DNA of 64,000 nt from an uncultured Alphaproteobacteria bacterium (GTDB taxonomy: Bacteria; Pseudomonadota; Alphaproteobacteria; Rhodobacterales; Rhodobacteraceae). Below are positions 1 through 9,237 of this stretch, piece by piece. The notes beneath the pieces are model-generated. The model was not told where the DNA came from and ran no database searches. It saw only the letters and a program-made list of their open reading frames with translations. How positions within the stretch are numbered: position 1 is the first letter of the stretch; each line of letters opens with the position of its first letter. The DNA lies in the NCBI GenBank assembly GCA_902581005.1, contig CACHMT010000002.1:54355-118354 (forward strand). Reading direction: 5' to 3'. The position numbers were made by a program, and so were the translations under genes.

Positions 1-327
1 CTTACAGGGGCTACCTTGGAGCAAATTTGTAACGACCGAGGGACTGAAGCAATTGTAAAAGCAATGATGACTGAAGCGAAAATGATTGCTGAAGAATTAG
101 GAGCGAAGATAAATATGTCGATTGAAAAGAGGATTGATGGAGCAAGAAAAGTAGGTGCTCATAAAACTTCTATGCTTCAAGATATAGAAGCAGGTAAACC
201 AATTGAGATAGATTCGATTATTATAGCGGTAAAAGAGTTGGGTGAGTTAACATGCTCCCCTACCCCCTACATTGATACAATACTTAACCTAACACTTCAG
301 AAAGCTAAAATTCTTGGCTGTCTCTAA
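1..327 (+). CDS. 2-dehydropantoate 2-reductase, C-terminal part (cut by left edge)
   Basis: The reading frame is open from base 1, so the gene begins outside the window and only about the last 108 residues are seen. The segment around GAHKTSMLQDIEAGKPIEID matches the all-helical C-terminal (ApbA_C) domain of ketopantoate reductases, which reduce 2-dehydropantoate to pantoate with NADPH in pantothenate synthesis. The N-terminal Rossmann domain is not visible, so a paralogue with another substrate cannot be excluded; many alphaproteobacteria carry several. It ends 67 bp before a co-directional MFS gene. Confidence 0.8.
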   Translation, partial: LTGATLEQICNDRGTEAIVKAMMTEAKMIAEELGAKINMSIEKRIDGARKVGAHKTSMLQDIEAGKPIEIDSIIIAVKELGELTCSPTPYIDTILNLTLQKAKILGCL

Positions 328-394
328 CAAATCAAAGCTTTACTTTCATTCAGAAACTGTTAGCGCTTAATCAGCGCAAAAAAAGAACTTTCAA

Positions 395-1564
395 ATGAAC
401 CGCCATCATCCTAAAACATTATCCTTAGCTGCTATCTCTGGTATTTATATAATCGCACAAGTGATTATTGTTCCTGTTTTACCAGAATTATCTCTCGTTT
501 TTTCAACAGACTATAAAACTATTCAGCTAAGTATAGGTGCTTTTTTGTTGGGGGCTGCTTTAGTTAATTTGATTGCTGGACCTCTTTCCGACAGGTATGG
601 CCGAAGACCAATTGCACTTATATTCTTTATCATTTTTATTTGCGCATCTTTGGCGTCTTTTTTTGTTGAAAATATTTATCTTTTTATTTTCCTTAGATTC
701 CTACAGGCTAGTTGTGCAGCCGGAATGGTTTTGGCTAGAGCAATAGTTGGGGATATATATAGCGGAAAGCAAGCTACCATTATGTTTGGCTACATTTCCA
801 TGATTATGGCGATCGGACCCTTAGTAGGACCATTTTTAGGGGGATTAATTAGTGATGTTCTTGGACCGCTGCAAGTATTTGTCTTTTTAGCTCTTTTGGG
901 TGTTGTCGTTTTGTATCTTATTATAACAGATCTTCGAGAAACAAATTTAACAAAATCTGAAAGCATACTTGCTCAATTGAAAAGTTATCCCCTACTATTA
1001 AAATCGAATAAATTTTGGCCACCTACTTTAGTTTCTTCCTTTAGCTTTTCCGTTTTTGGTATTTTTTTTGTTGGTGGCCCATACATCGCATCTAGTATAT
1101 ATGAAATGAGCGCATTACAAATAGGAGTTTATTTTTCATGTCCACCACTAGGTTTTATAATTGGTAACTTTTTAGCTGGAAGGTTTTCAGATGAGCTTAG
1201 TACTAAATCTTTTTTGTTTCTAGGTTCATGTATATTAACTTCTGCGCCAATAGCATTATTTACGCTTTCAAATATTTATGAGCATCAGTTAGCTTTTTTT
1301 GGGCCAATAATTTTAATGACGTTAGGTGCAGGTATTATTTGGCCCGTTGCTAACACCGCAATAGTAAAAGCAGTTCCTCCACTAGCTGGGAGTGCTTCAG
1401 GATTAAGTTCAGCTTTAATGGTAATAGTCTCTGCCCTTGCAAGCGCAATCGTCGGATTTAGTTTAGAATCAGGAAATCCAATCCTGAAACTCACAGTAGT
1501 CCTTATAATTGTAGGTATTATAACTATTTTTAGTTCATTATTTACAGAGAAAGAAGCAGACTAA
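395..1564 (+). CDS. MFS multidrug exporter, Bcr/CflA type
   Basis: This 389-residue inner-membrane protein has about 12 hydrophobic segments. The loop after helix 2 carries the MFS motif GPLSDRYGRRP (about residues 62-72), typical of the drug:H+ antiporter-1 group. Helix 5 has GPLVGPFLGG, the antiporter-type motif C. Length and motifs match Bcr/CflA exporters, which expel drugs or metabolites such as cysteine or sulfonamides using the proton gradient; the substrate cannot be read from sequence. The start has only a weak AGAAC-type ribosome site. A second member of the family lies at 53.7-54.9 kb. It converges on ccmE with a 4 bp gap. Confidence 0.85.
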   Translation: MNRHHPKTLSLAAISGIYIIAQVIIVPVLPELSLVFSTDYKTIQLSIGAFLLGAALVNLIAGPLSDRYGRRPIALIFFIIFICASLASFFVENIYLFIFLRFLQASCAAGMVLARAIVGDIYSGKQATIMFGYISMIMAIGPLVGPFLGGLISDVLGPLQVFVFLALLGVVVLYLIITDLRETNLTKSESILAQLKSYPLLLKSNKFWPPTLVSSFSFSVFGIFFVGGPYIASSIYEMSALQIGVYFSCPPLGFIIGNFLAGRFSDELSTKSFLFLGSCILTSAPIALFTLSNIYEHQLAFFGPIILMTLGAGIIWPVANTAIVKAVPPLAGSASGLSSALMVIVSALASAIVGFSLESGNPILKLTVVLIIVGIITIFSSLFTEKEAD

Positions 1565-1568
1565 TATA

Positions 1569-1982
1569 CTAGTTTGTCATGTTATTTTTTATCTCACGAG
1601 GCATATATTTTTCGTCATGTTTAGCTAACACTTGAGATGCGATAAAAACATTATCTTTTAATTTACCTCTTACTATCACTCCTCGTCCTTCAGCAAAGAG
1701 GTCAGGCAATACTCCAGTATATTGAACCTCAACTTCGTTAGTACCATCTGTAATTACAAACAAGTTGTCGACGCCCGTTCTTTGAACGCTATTTCTCACT
1801 ACCAAACCACCTGCCCGCAATCTAACTGTATCATCTTTGAGTTCAAGAAGCTGCGTAGGGGATTTATAAAATTCAATGCCCGATCTAAACGCGATTAACA
1901 AGGTGATACTTGTTAGTAATAAAACAAATATTCCAAACGAAATAAATATTATTCGCATTCTTTTTTTATTAGATATGCTCAT
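1569..1982 (-). CDS. ccmE: Cytochrome c maturation heme chaperone CcmE
   Basis: CcmE binds heme covalently in the periplasm and hands it to apocytochrome c through CcmF. The 137-residue protein has one N-terminal membrane anchor (about residues 10-31), an OB-fold domain with VQYTGVLPDLFAEG (about 87-99), and the HxxxY heme-attachment motif HDEKY with His122 and Tyr126. Its start lies 1 bp after the argC stop, so the two are co-transcribed; argC followed by ccm genes is an arrangement seen in Rhodobacterales. No ccmF follows here, because the next gene is the convergent MFS gene. Confidence 0.95.
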   Translation of the reverse strand: MSISNKKRMRIIFISFGIFVLLLTSITLLIAFRSGIEFYKSPTQLLELKDDTVRLRAGGLVVRNSVQRTGVDNLFVITDGTNEVEVQYTGVLPDLFAEGRGVIVRGKLKDNVFIASQVLAKHDEKYMPREIKNNMTN

Positions 1983-1983
1983 T

Positions 1984-3027
1984 TCAAGGAAAAATTGGGC
2001 TTTCTAACAGACCAGATGTCTCGTCAAAGTCAAACATTATATTAGCGTTCTGAATAGCTTGACCTGCTGAACCCTTTACCAAATTATCCAGAACTGAAAT
2101 CACAACACTTTTATCTTTATTATGATCTGAAATAACACCAATATGGCAAAAATTTGAGCCTCTTACATGTTGGGTGGCTGGTATTTCTTCAATTGGCAAA
2201 ATTATTATGAAAGGCGCATTTTTATAAAAATTTTCTAGTGTTTTATGGACTATGGAAGCAGGTGAGGCTATTGGTATAGATACAATAACTCCTCTATTTT
2301 GAGGCAACAAGTGCGGAATAAATGTTATATCAATCTTATTAATCGTAGCTTTTTTAAACTCTTGCTCTAATTCAGCGATATGCCTATGTTTACCAACGTT
2401 ATATGGCTTTACGCCTTCGGAAACTTCTGCGTGTATAATATTTTGCTTTGCATCTCTTCCGGTACCAGAGACACCTGCTCCTAGATTAATTGTTAAACTA
2501 TCACAATTAATTATTCCCTCATTCAAGAGTGGAAGGACAGGATAAAGTGAAGCAGCGGAATTACATCCAGTGCAGGCAATCAAAGACCCCTTCTTTATTT
2601 TTTCTTTGTAAATTTCAGTCAAGCCATAAACTGCTTTTTCCTGTAGAGAATGCGCAATATGTTTTGATCCATACCATCTTTCATATTCCTCAACCTGTTC
2701 CAATCTAAAATCTGCTGAAAGATCAATAATTTTTTTCCCTTCAGGAATTCTTACAATGATTTCCTGACTTGTTGCGTGAGGTAACGCACAGAAAATTAAA
2801 TCAACATTATCAAAATTCATTTCCTCAAGGTTTATGAAATCTGGTATGTTTAAATGCCTCAGGTGCGGGAATATATCTTGTATTTTCTTGCCGGCATTTC
2901 TGTTAGCTACAACTTGATTCAACTCAAAATGAGGGTGTTTTGAAATAAGGCGCATAAGTTCCGCCCCGGTATAACCGCTGCCACCAATAATGGAAACCAA
3001 TATAGGATCTTTAATACTATTTGCCAT
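1984..3027 (-). CDS. argC: N-acetyl-gamma-glutamyl-phosphate reductase
   Basis: ArgC performs the NADPH-dependent third step of arginine synthesis in the cytoplasm, turning N-acetylglutamyl-5-phosphate into the semialdehyde. The 347-residue protein shows the N-terminal nucleotide-binding motif GGSGYTGAELMRL (about 15-27) and the active-site cysteine motif ACTGCNSAA with Cys155. Length is normal for the family. It lies directly upstream of ccmE (1 bp gap) and 9 bp downstream of the acyltransferase gene, so all three may form one transcript. Confidence 0.97.
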   Translation of the reverse strand: MANSIKDPILVSIIGGSGYTGAELMRLISKHPHFELNQVVANRNAGKKIQDIFPHLRHLNIPDFINLEEMNFDNVDLIFCALPHATSQEIIVRIPEGKKIIDLSADFRLEQVEEYERWYGSKHIAHSLQEKAVYGLTEIYKEKIKKGSLIACTGCNSAASLYPVLPLLNEGIINCDSLTINLGAGVSGTGRDAKQNIIHAEVSEGVKPYNVGKHRHIAELEQEFKKATINKIDITFIPHLLPQNRGVIVSIPIASPASIVHKTLENFYKNAPFIIILPIEEIPATQHVRGSNFCHIGVISDHNKDKSVVISVLDNLVKGSAGQAIQNANIMFDFDETSGLLESPIFP

Positions 3028-3036
3028 GGCGATAAA

Positions 3037-3921
3037 TTATCCTAAAAACAAACCATTTTCAAATGTTTGGTCAGGATCATTTGAAAGCGAGTAGACCTGA
3101 ACTCTCAAATATTCCATCATACCATCAAGATCTTTAGAATAGCTTTGCAAATATTTTGAACCTATTTTTTTGCCTATAGCAACATCGACCTTCCTATCAA
3201 CTTTCCTTCCAAACTCTCTAATTAAAAGAGCCATTCTTAGATTATAGCTCATATGACTTGCTATTTGAAACAGCCTACTATTACTGCCTCCAAAGTAAAT
3301 TGGAACGACAGTAGCATCAGATTTCAAGATAAGTTTCGACGTAAACCTTTTCCAAAAGGGATCTAGAGGACGACTAAAAAGCTTCGCTGAGGTTGCCACC
3401 GTGCCACCAGGAAAAATTCCAACAATACCACCCCCCTTGAGAAAGCGAATTGCCTCATTTCTCGTATTTATATTCTGGAGATTACCTTCTCTATTTTCTT
3501 CAAAGCTTATAGGAAGAACTACCTCATCAAGATCTTTTGCTTTCCTAAAAACTCTATTGGCGATTATTTTAAAATCATTTCGAGTCTTCGATAGGATATA
3601 ACCTAGGAGCAACCCATCTAAAATACCAAATGGGTGGTTGGAGACAATAACTACTGGTCCTGTTTTAGGTATATCTTCAAGAGACCCCTCAACTAAATTC
3701 ATTTTTATGTTATACCTCTCAACTATAACCTCCCAAAAATTGCGACCATTGGCGACTTCTATATCATAGTCCTTTGCTCTTTTTATTAAGCCAATCCTCC
3801 CTGTAATATTTTCTATACAGCGAATAAATAATTGACCTATTAAACCATTAGCTGAAGTAGCATAGGAAATATCTCGAGCGACATCGTTTTTCATAAATAA
3901 ACCAATAGTTGTATTTAGCAT
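3037..3921 (-). CDS. Lysophospholipid acyltransferase family protein (PlsC-like)
   Basis: The 294-residue protein has the acyltransferase motif SNHPFGILDG near residue 92 and a second block, GGGIVGIFPGGTVAT, near 163-177, matching PlsC/hemolysin-type glycerolipid or ornithine-lipid acyltransferases that act at the inner membrane. The first motif reads H-x5-D rather than the textbook H-x4-D of PlsC, which fits the divergent NHPxGxLDG subfamily. The acceptor lipid is unknown. It sits upstream of argC, apparently in the same operon, without a clear functional link. Confidence 0.75.
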   Translation of the reverse strand: MLNTTIGLFMKNDVARDISYATSANGLIGQLFIRCIENITGRIGLIKRAKDYDIEVANGRNFWEVIVERYNIKMNLVEGSLEDIPKTGPVVIVSNHPFGILDGLLLGYILSKTRNDFKIIANRVFRKAKDLDEVVLPISFEENREGNLQNINTRNEAIRFLKGGGIVGIFPGGTVATSAKLFSRPLDPFWKRFTSKLILKSDATVVPIYFGGSNSRLFQIASHMSYNLRMALLIREFGRKVDRKVDVAIGKKIGSKYLQSYSKDLDGMMEYLRVQVYSLSNDPDQTFENGLFLG

Positions 3922-3962
3922 TTTGTAAATGAATAATGAGAATACGTATACAAAAAAATCTC

Positions 3963-3984
3963 ACTTTTATTTTTTAATAAAAGT
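3963..3984. promoter_or_regulatory. AT-rich inverted repeat in a divergent intergenic region
   Basis: A 9-bp perfect inverted repeat with a 4-base loop (left arm ACTTTTATT at 3963-3971, right arm AATAAAAGT at 3976-3984) lies between the divergently transcribed acyltransferase and SDR genes. It has no following T-run that would make it a simple terminator. An operator or a fortuitous AT palindrome are both possible. Confidence 0.3.
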
Positions 3985-4024
3985 AAATTACACTAATAAT
4001 TAATTTTAAATGAAGGAATGAATC

Positions 4025-4765
4025 ATGCAACTAAAAGGTAAAACCGCAATTATAACAGGTGGAGGTTCTGGATTTGGAGCTTCAATGGCTGATTTATTTG
4101 CAAAAAATGGAGCAAAAGTCATTGTTGCGGATATAGATATCGACAGTGCTCGCAAAGTAGCTGAAGGTACAGGGGGATATCCTTTAGAAGTGGATGTATC
4201 AAGCGCAAAAAGCGTAGAACAAATGAAAATCGAAATTTTTAAAGAATACGAAAAAGTTGATATCGTTGTTAATAACGCAGGAACAACCCATCTACCTGCA
4301 CCCATGGAGACCATAGAAGAAGACGAATTTGATAGAGTATTTAATGTAAACTGCAAGTCAGTCTATCTAACTGCAAAGCATTTTGTACCCCATTTTAAAG
4401 AAAATAAAAGCGGTGTAATTCTAAATATAGCGAGTACTGCAGGTGTTTCTCCAAGACCCAATTTAAATTGGTATAACTCATCAAAAGGGTGGATGATTCT
4501 TGCATCGAAAACTATGGCTGTTGAACTAGCCCCATTTGGTATAAGGGTCAATGTCATCAACCCCGTTGCTGGAGAAACCCCTTTGCTGAAATCGTTTTTG
4601 GGAGAAGATACTCCTGAGATGAGAGGGAAATTTCTTTCTACAATTCCATTGGGTCGATTTTCTTTGCCTGAAGATATTGCTTCTGCAGCTCTTTTCCTCT
4701 GTTCAGATGCAGCAAGTATGATTACAGGTGCCAATTTAGAGGTTGATGGTGGTAGAACAATATAA
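4025..4765 (+). CDS. Short-chain dehydrogenase/reductase (FabG-like)
   Basis: This classical SDR of 246 residues has the NAD(P)-binding motif TGGGSGFG (residues 11-18), NNAG (83-86), catalytic Ser137, and the Y-x3-K motif with Tyr150 and Lys154. The C-terminal LEVDGGRTI end is standard. It should be a soluble oxidoreductase acting on an alcohol/ketone pair; the substrate is not evident. A GAAGGAATG sequence just upstream supports the start. The P1 peptidase gene follows 10 bp downstream, suggesting a shared transcript. Confidence 0.9.
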   Translation: MQLKGKTAIITGGGSGFGASMADLFAKNGAKVIVADIDIDSARKVAEGTGGYPLEVDVSSAKSVEQMKIEIFKEYEKVDIVVNNAGTTHLPAPMETIEEDEFDRVFNVNCKSVYLTAKHFVPHFKENKSGVILNIASTAGVSPRPNLNWYNSSKGWMILASKTMAVELAPFGIRVNVINPVAGETPLLKSFLGEDTPEMRGKFLSTIPLGRFSLPEDIASAALFLCSDAASMITGANLEVDGGRTI

Positions 4766-4775
4766 ATAGATCTAA

Positions 4776-5759
4776 ATGAAGAATATTTTTAACGGCCCCT
4801 CAGATTCGATCACGGATATTGACGGTTTCCTAGTCGGGAACGCTCATGATGACAAGTTAAAGTCCGGGGTAACTGTTTTAACGCGATCAAATTCATTTAG
4901 AGCAAGCGTTAGTATTTTGGGAGGAGCACCAGGTACAAAAGAAACAGATTTATTATCACCAGATAAAATAGTCGATGAAATTGATGGAATTGTCCTTTCC
5001 GGTGGATCTGCATTTGGGTTGGATGCTTCCGGTGGGGTAATGGATTGTCTGAAAGATCGAAACCGTGGTTTTGATACTGGATCCATTAAAGTTCCTATAG
5101 TACCTAGTGCAATTCTTTTCGATCTTAAAAATGGGGGGGTTAAGGATTGGAAAACAAACCCCTATCGCAATCTTGGCCAAAATGCTTTTTTAAACATATC
5201 CGATTTTTTTGAAATTGGCTCTGTAGGCGCAGGCTGTGGTGCAACTACTAGTGCTTTCAAAGGTGGTTTAGGAACTAGTTCAATTTTTTACGGCGATAGA
5301 ATAAAAGTGGGCGCCATCGTAGCAGTAAATTCAGTTGGGTCCCCTTGTTTTCCTGGAACCAACATTCTTTATTCAGATTTTTATGGTGCGAAGGAGCACC
5401 TTGAAAAACCTCCTACAAGCACCTTAATAAACTCTACTAAGCTTCTTAAAGGTGAAGCAACTACTTTAGGTATAGTTTGCACAAACTTAAATTTTAATAA
5501 AAATGACCTAAACCGAATAGCAACATCTGCTCATTCAGGAATAGCTAGAGCAATTGAACCTAGCCATACTCCCTTTGATGGAGATATTATTTTTTCTGCT
5601 ACATCAGGAACACAACCGATTGATAGCAAGGACAACGATCTTATGCTAGTATGTCAGCTGAGTGCTCTTTGCATCACTAAAGCGGTAGGAAGTGCAATTA
5701 AGGCCGCAAGGAAAAAAAGGGGGGACAAGCTTGCTTGTTGGGCTGATTTAAAAACTTAG
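4776..5759 (+). CDS. P1 family (DmpA/NylC-like) self-processing peptidase
   Basis: The 327-residue protein belongs to the P1/DmpA family of N-terminal-nucleophile hydrolases, which cleave themselves into two chains and act as aminopeptidases or amidases. Family blocks seen are DGIVLSGGSAFGLDA (about 70-84), GSVGAGCGATTSAFKGG and the EATTLGIVCTN segment. By analogy with NylC-type members, self-cleavage would fall before Thr229 and leave a Thr nucleophile. HTPFDGDIIFSATSG near the C-terminus is also typical. The substrate is unknown. It follows an SDR gene by 10 bp. Confidence 0.85.
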   Translation: MKNIFNGPSDSITDIDGFLVGNAHDDKLKSGVTVLTRSNSFRASVSILGGAPGTKETDLLSPDKIVDEIDGIVLSGGSAFGLDASGGVMDCLKDRNRGFDTGSIKVPIVPSAILFDLKNGGVKDWKTNPYRNLGQNAFLNISDFFEIGSVGAGCGATTSAFKGGLGTSSIFYGDRIKVGAIVAVNSVGSPCFPGTNILYSDFYGAKEHLEKPPTSTLINSTKLLKGEATTLGIVCTNLNFNKNDLNRIATSAHSGIARAIEPSHTPFDGDIIFSATSGTQPIDSKDNDLMLVCQLSALCITKAVGSAIKAARKKRGDKLACWADLKT

Positions 5760-5783
5760 CGTAATGATTTTTGGTAAAAAAGT

Positions 5784-6200
5784 ATGAAATATAAAGAAGT
5801 TTCTTTCGTTTTAGGTTGCATTGTTATTATATCCGTTGGCGGGTTTTTCTTGCTTCCCAAAGTTTTTAAAGAATTCCAAGATGAAGAAATTATTAGAGTG
5901 AGAGTTTCTCTCGAAAATAAGTGCTCAATAACTGATGATGCATTTGTTGTACTGGATGAGAGCACTAAAATAAAAACACCATTTTATGGTAAAATCGCCA
6001 TTTTACGAACCGAAAGAAATGCTCCACTAAGGCTCTGGATGTCTCCAAATTTTCCTCAATTCAGATATGATGGTGAAATACAAAGAGCAGAGGAGGAAAT
6101 GGTTATGATTTCAGATTGTAATCGTAATCCGAGAATGGACAGCGTGATGAAATCAATGAGAGAAGCCTTTTCATCCTCCGAGGGCAAAAAAGATCAATGA
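5784..6200 (+). CDS. Hypothetical single-pass membrane protein
   Basis: I do not recognise a family for this 138-residue protein. It has one hydrophobic segment (about residues 7-24) followed by a likely periplasmic domain with two cysteines (Cys49 and Cys118) that could form a disulfide. The RMDSVMKSMREAF tail is amphipathic. It starts 24 bp after the P1 peptidase gene and is probably its operon partner. It converges with the aminotransferase gene with an 11 bp gap. Confidence 0.65.
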   Translation: MKYKEVSFVLGCIVIISVGGFFLLPKVFKEFQDEEIIRVRVSLENKCSITDDAFVVLDESTKIKTPFYGKIAILRTERNAPLRLWMSPNFPQFRYDGEIQRAEEEMVMISDCNRNPRMDSVMKSMREAFSSSEGKKDQ

Positions 6201-6211
6201 AATCGTTTTTC

Positions 6212-7336
6212 CTAACAAATTTTTTCTAATACATCTTCGAAATTAGAAATTGTTCTATCAGGATTTTTAAGTTTATCTAAACCGAAGAGACCTAGCCTGA
6301 AAGTCTTGAAATCATTTCCTTCACCACACTCTAAGGGTACACCTGCGGCTATTTGCATCCCATTTTCTGCAAATATCTTACCATTTTGAAACGAGTCATT
6401 TTCTGTATAACTTACTATAACGCTTGTAGCCTTAAACCCATCTGCTGCTACGCTTTTAAATCCCTTACGTTCTAACAAAGCTCTAATTGAGTTTCCAATG
6501 TGATTTTGCTGTTCTCTAGCATTTTCAAAACCAAAATCCTCCGTCTCGTTTACTGTTTTTTCAAACTTTACAAGTGAGTCAGTGGGCATTGTTGTATGAT
6601 AAGCGTGCCCATTATTCTCGTAGGCATTCATAATTCCAAACCATTTCTTTAAATCACAGCTGAAGCTTGAGCTTTCGGTTTTCTCCATGACCTTAATTGC
6701 GTGCTCGCTTAGCATCACAACACCCGCACAGGGTGATGCAGACCACCCTTTTTGGGGAGCTGTTAATAAAACATCAACGCCAGTGGTTTTCATATCGACC
6801 CACGCTGCGCCTGAAGCGACGCAATCCAAAACAAATATACCACCATGAGAATGAACGGCATTTGATATGCCCCTCAGATATTCATCCGGTAGAATAATTC
6901 CAGCTGAAGTCTCCACGTGTGGCGCAAAAACAACGGACGGTTTATTTTCATTAATATGCCGTGTTATTTCCTCAAGGGATTGAGGTTTAAAAGGTGCTTG
7001 AAAATTTTCAAAAGTTGGTGAAGCACTTAAAACCTTAACATTCGATGTAATGTTTCCCTTTGAAAAAATCTGACTCCAGCGAAAACTGAACCAACCATTT
7101 CTGATTACAAGAACATTTTGATCGTTAGCAAACTGCCTCGCTATCGCTTCCATCCCAAAAGTACCTCCACCTGGGATAAGAGCTATTCCCTCTGACCTGT
7201 AAACTTGCTTAAGCTTTGTAGAGAGACTTCTCATCACCTCCTGAAAGTTTTGAGACATGTGATTTAAAGATCTGTCTGTAAATACTACCGAGTACTCAAA
7301 CAAACCATCTGGATCGACATTCTGTAAAAGCGCCAT
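6212..7336 (-). CDS. Class V aminotransferase (alanine-glyoxylate aminotransferase-like)
   Basis: The 374-residue protein is a fold-type I PLP enzyme of the class V group. The PLP lysine is in LLTAPQKGW (Lys196) and Asp171 in VLDCVASG would contact the pyridine nitrogen. The IPGGGTFGMEA phosphate-binding region near residues 54-64 matches serine/alanine-glyoxylate or 2-aminoethylphosphonate aminotransferases. Exact donor and acceptor are not evident. AGGAGAT lies about 10 bases before the ATG. Its neighbours (a crotonase upstream on the same strand) do not form an obvious pathway. Confidence 0.85.
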   Translation of the reverse strand: MALLQNVDPDGLFEYSVVFTDRSLNHMSQNFQEVMRSLSTKLKQVYRSEGIALIPGGGTFGMEAIARQFANDQNVLVIRNGWFSFRWSQIFSKGNITSNVKVLSASPTFENFQAPFKPQSLEEITRHINENKPSVVFAPHVETSAGIILPDEYLRGISNAVHSHGGIFVLDCVASGAAWVDMKTTGVDVLLTAPQKGWSASPCAGVVMLSEHAIKVMEKTESSSFSCDLKKWFGIMNAYENNGHAYHTTMPTDSLVKFEKTVNETEDFGFENAREQQNHIGNSIRALLERKGFKSVAADGFKATSVIVSYTENDSFQNGKIFAENGMQIAAGVPLECGEGNDFKTFRLGLFGLDKLKNPDRTISNFEDVLEKIC

Positions 7337-7414
7337 AATGCAATAATCTCCTATTAATATTTATAAGATATATATCAGAAAATTTTAATCTCTAGCAATT
7401 AAGAAAATATTTTT

Positions 7415-8233
7415 TTATCCCAATTTATTGAAGTCTCCATGCCTCCCAAAACCTTTTTTAAAGTTTTTAGCTCCATTTAAACCCTCTTCTGATAAAGCTT
7501 TTTTCCCATTAAACCATTCTTGTTTAAGAGCATCTATCATTGAAAGACCTTCTTGAGCATAAACTGACTTTCTATCTACCTGCACGCAAATTTGAGGAAA
7601 TTTTGCAATCTGATGCGCTAATTCCTCTGCTTTCTGTCTGGATTGATCATTTTCTACGATATATTCACAAAGACCCAAAGCCAAGCACTCTTCTGCCTTA
7701 ACTTGCCGTCCTGTCAAAATAATTTCCAAAGCGCGGCCACGCCCAACAATTCTTGGCAACCTTATCGTACCTCCATCTATTAGGGGTATTCCCCACCTTC
7801 TGCAATAAACGCCAAGATATGCAGAAACCTCCATTACTCGGAAATCACACCATAAAGCTAATTCCATTCCACCTGCTACAGCCGGTCCAGCTATTGCTCC
7901 AATCACAGGTTTTTTAAGGTTAAGACGACTTGGCCCCATCGGTCCTCTCGGCATCAAATTATTTTCTTTCAGAACCATCTCGTTTAATTCAATATCTAGG
8001 TCCTTTAATGGGTCATCCGTAGCTAGCATAGAAGCAAATTTTAAATCCCAACCCGCACAAAAAGCTCCTCCTTCACCCCAAAAAACTGCAACTTTTCCAT
8101 CTTTGCTATCGTTAAATTCTAAAAAAGCATCTGTTAACTGATCAGCACTTAATGGATCCATTGCATTTCTACTCTCTGGACGAGAGTGAATGATCGTCCA
8201 GACTCCTTTGTTTTTTTCGACCCTTACAGACAT
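7415..8233 (-). CDS. Enoyl-CoA hydratase/isomerase (crotonase) family protein
   Basis: The protein carries the crotonase oxyanion-hole segments AFCAGWDLKF and GAIAGPAVAGGMELALWCDFRV, and the RWGIPLIDGGTIRLPR block typical of enoyl-CoA hydratases. The frame is open to 8341, but the family N-terminus (SVRVEKNKGVWTII) begins at the ATG ending at 8233, preceded by GGGGGAAAG; I choose that start, giving 272 residues. It should act on an acyl-CoA in the cytoplasm, substrate unknown. It lies downstream of a methyltransferase gene on the same strand. Confidence 0.85.
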   Translation of the reverse strand: MSVRVEKNKGVWTIIHSRPESRNAMDPLSADQLTDAFLEFNDSKDGKVAVFWGEGGAFCAGWDLKFASMLATDDPLKDLDIELNEMVLKENNLMPRGPMGPSRLNLKKPVIGAIAGPAVAGGMELALWCDFRVMEVSAYLGVYCRRWGIPLIDGGTIRLPRIVGRGRALEIILTGRQVKAEECLALGLCEYIVENDQSRQKAEELAHQIAKFPQICVQVDRKSVYAQEGLSMIDALKQEWFNGKKALSEEGLNGAKNFKKGFGRHGDFNKLG

Positions 8234-8342
8234 GACTTTCCCCCAATCCAATATATTTGTATGATTATTATACAAAAGCTGCAATTTCATAAAAGTTAAT
8301 TTTATTTTGAAAAACTTTGTCCTGAACGAAAAATCATTCAAA

Positions 8343-9020
8343 TCAGCTCGGTTGAAAAGTTTGAAAACTCAGTTTTGTTGTGTACCCCTCCGTTAAGGCC
8401 CAATCACTAAACTTGAAACTATTGAAAATTACTCCTGAGGAAAATGTGTTTGAACAGATTAAAAATACTTCAATATCTTTATAGTTACTTGAAATTACAT
8501 CAAAAACTCCCTTCCACCAGTCTGCGGCTCTGATAGTAATATGAGCATTTTCTCCATTTGGGAGTAAAGCGGCAGCCTTATAACATGCCACATTAACAAC
8601 TAGCAATTTTTTTGAAAGAGAAAACAATTCGCTTACAACTTTTGGAATATCCTCAATAAAAATATGCTCAAGGACATCCATACACACCACACAGTCAGCT
8701 TTCTTTTTTTCCATTAAACCTCTCGCAGGTTCAAAGGTATGTACCCTTTCTATTTGAAAAAATTGCTTTGCAGACTGTTTTGTTTTAGGTTCAAACCCAG
8801 GAGCGTCCCAATCTGACCCTCCTCCACCGTAATCTAGAACTGTTTTTATTTTCTCGTTAGAGATTTGATTTTTACATATATGCCTGAATTTCCTTAGTTG
8901 AAAATCATTATAGGGTTTTTCTTTTTTAGTCCCGTCTACCCTATCGACGCCTTTTGTTGCCATTTCTTCGTACAATTTTATTAGGTCGTTTCCTTTTTTT
9001 GACAGTTTCATCTCTTCCAT
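8343..9020 (-). CDS. SAM-dependent methyltransferase (class I)
   Basis: This 225-residue protein has motif I-like VLDYGGGGSDWDAPGF near residue 62 and the acidic motif CVVCMDVLEHI near 111-121, typical of class I methyltransferases of the Methyltransf_11/23 type. The target is unknown; the VLEHI motif is common among small-molecule or sugar methyltransferases. The start has a good GGGAAG ribosome site 5 bases upstream. It is the last intact conserved-looking gene before the decayed patch at 9.2-10.3 kb. Confidence 0.75.
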   Translation of the reverse strand: MEEMKLSKKGNDLIKLYEEMATKGVDRVDGTKKEKPYNDFQLRKFRHICKNQISNEKIKTVLDYGGGGSDWDAPGFEPKTKQSAKQFFQIERVHTFEPARGLMEKKKADCVVCMDVLEHIFIEDIPKVVSELFSLSKKLLVVNVACYKAAALLPNGENAHITIRAADWWKGVFDVISSNYKDIEVFLICSNTFSSGVIFNSFKFSDWALTEGYTTKLSFQTFQPS

Positions 9021-9237
9021 AATACTTCCCTACTAAGAGTATAGATCATACAAAATTTTTATTCGCTATTAGTTTTGATTTTTTTTCACGTAATGACCTT
9101 ATTAGCATCAAAATCTAATTTAATTGATAGCCTACAATTTCTTATAATTTCAATCGGTTTTTTAAACGTGAGGAAGCTTTATTCAAAATTGTAATACTCT
9201 CCTCAACGTCTAAATTAATCAATTTACTCGCCATTAA

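Noticed and set aside
362..381. GCGCT/AGCGC stem before an A-run, between the first two genes
   Set aside because: The stem is only 5 bp and the following run is A on the plus strand (T precedes it on the minus strand), so it is not a terminator in either direction.
4006..4356. 116-codon frame antisense to the SDR gene
   Set aside because: It lies within an intact SDR gene on the opposite strand, has no ribosome site and no family pattern; it is a shadow of codon bias.
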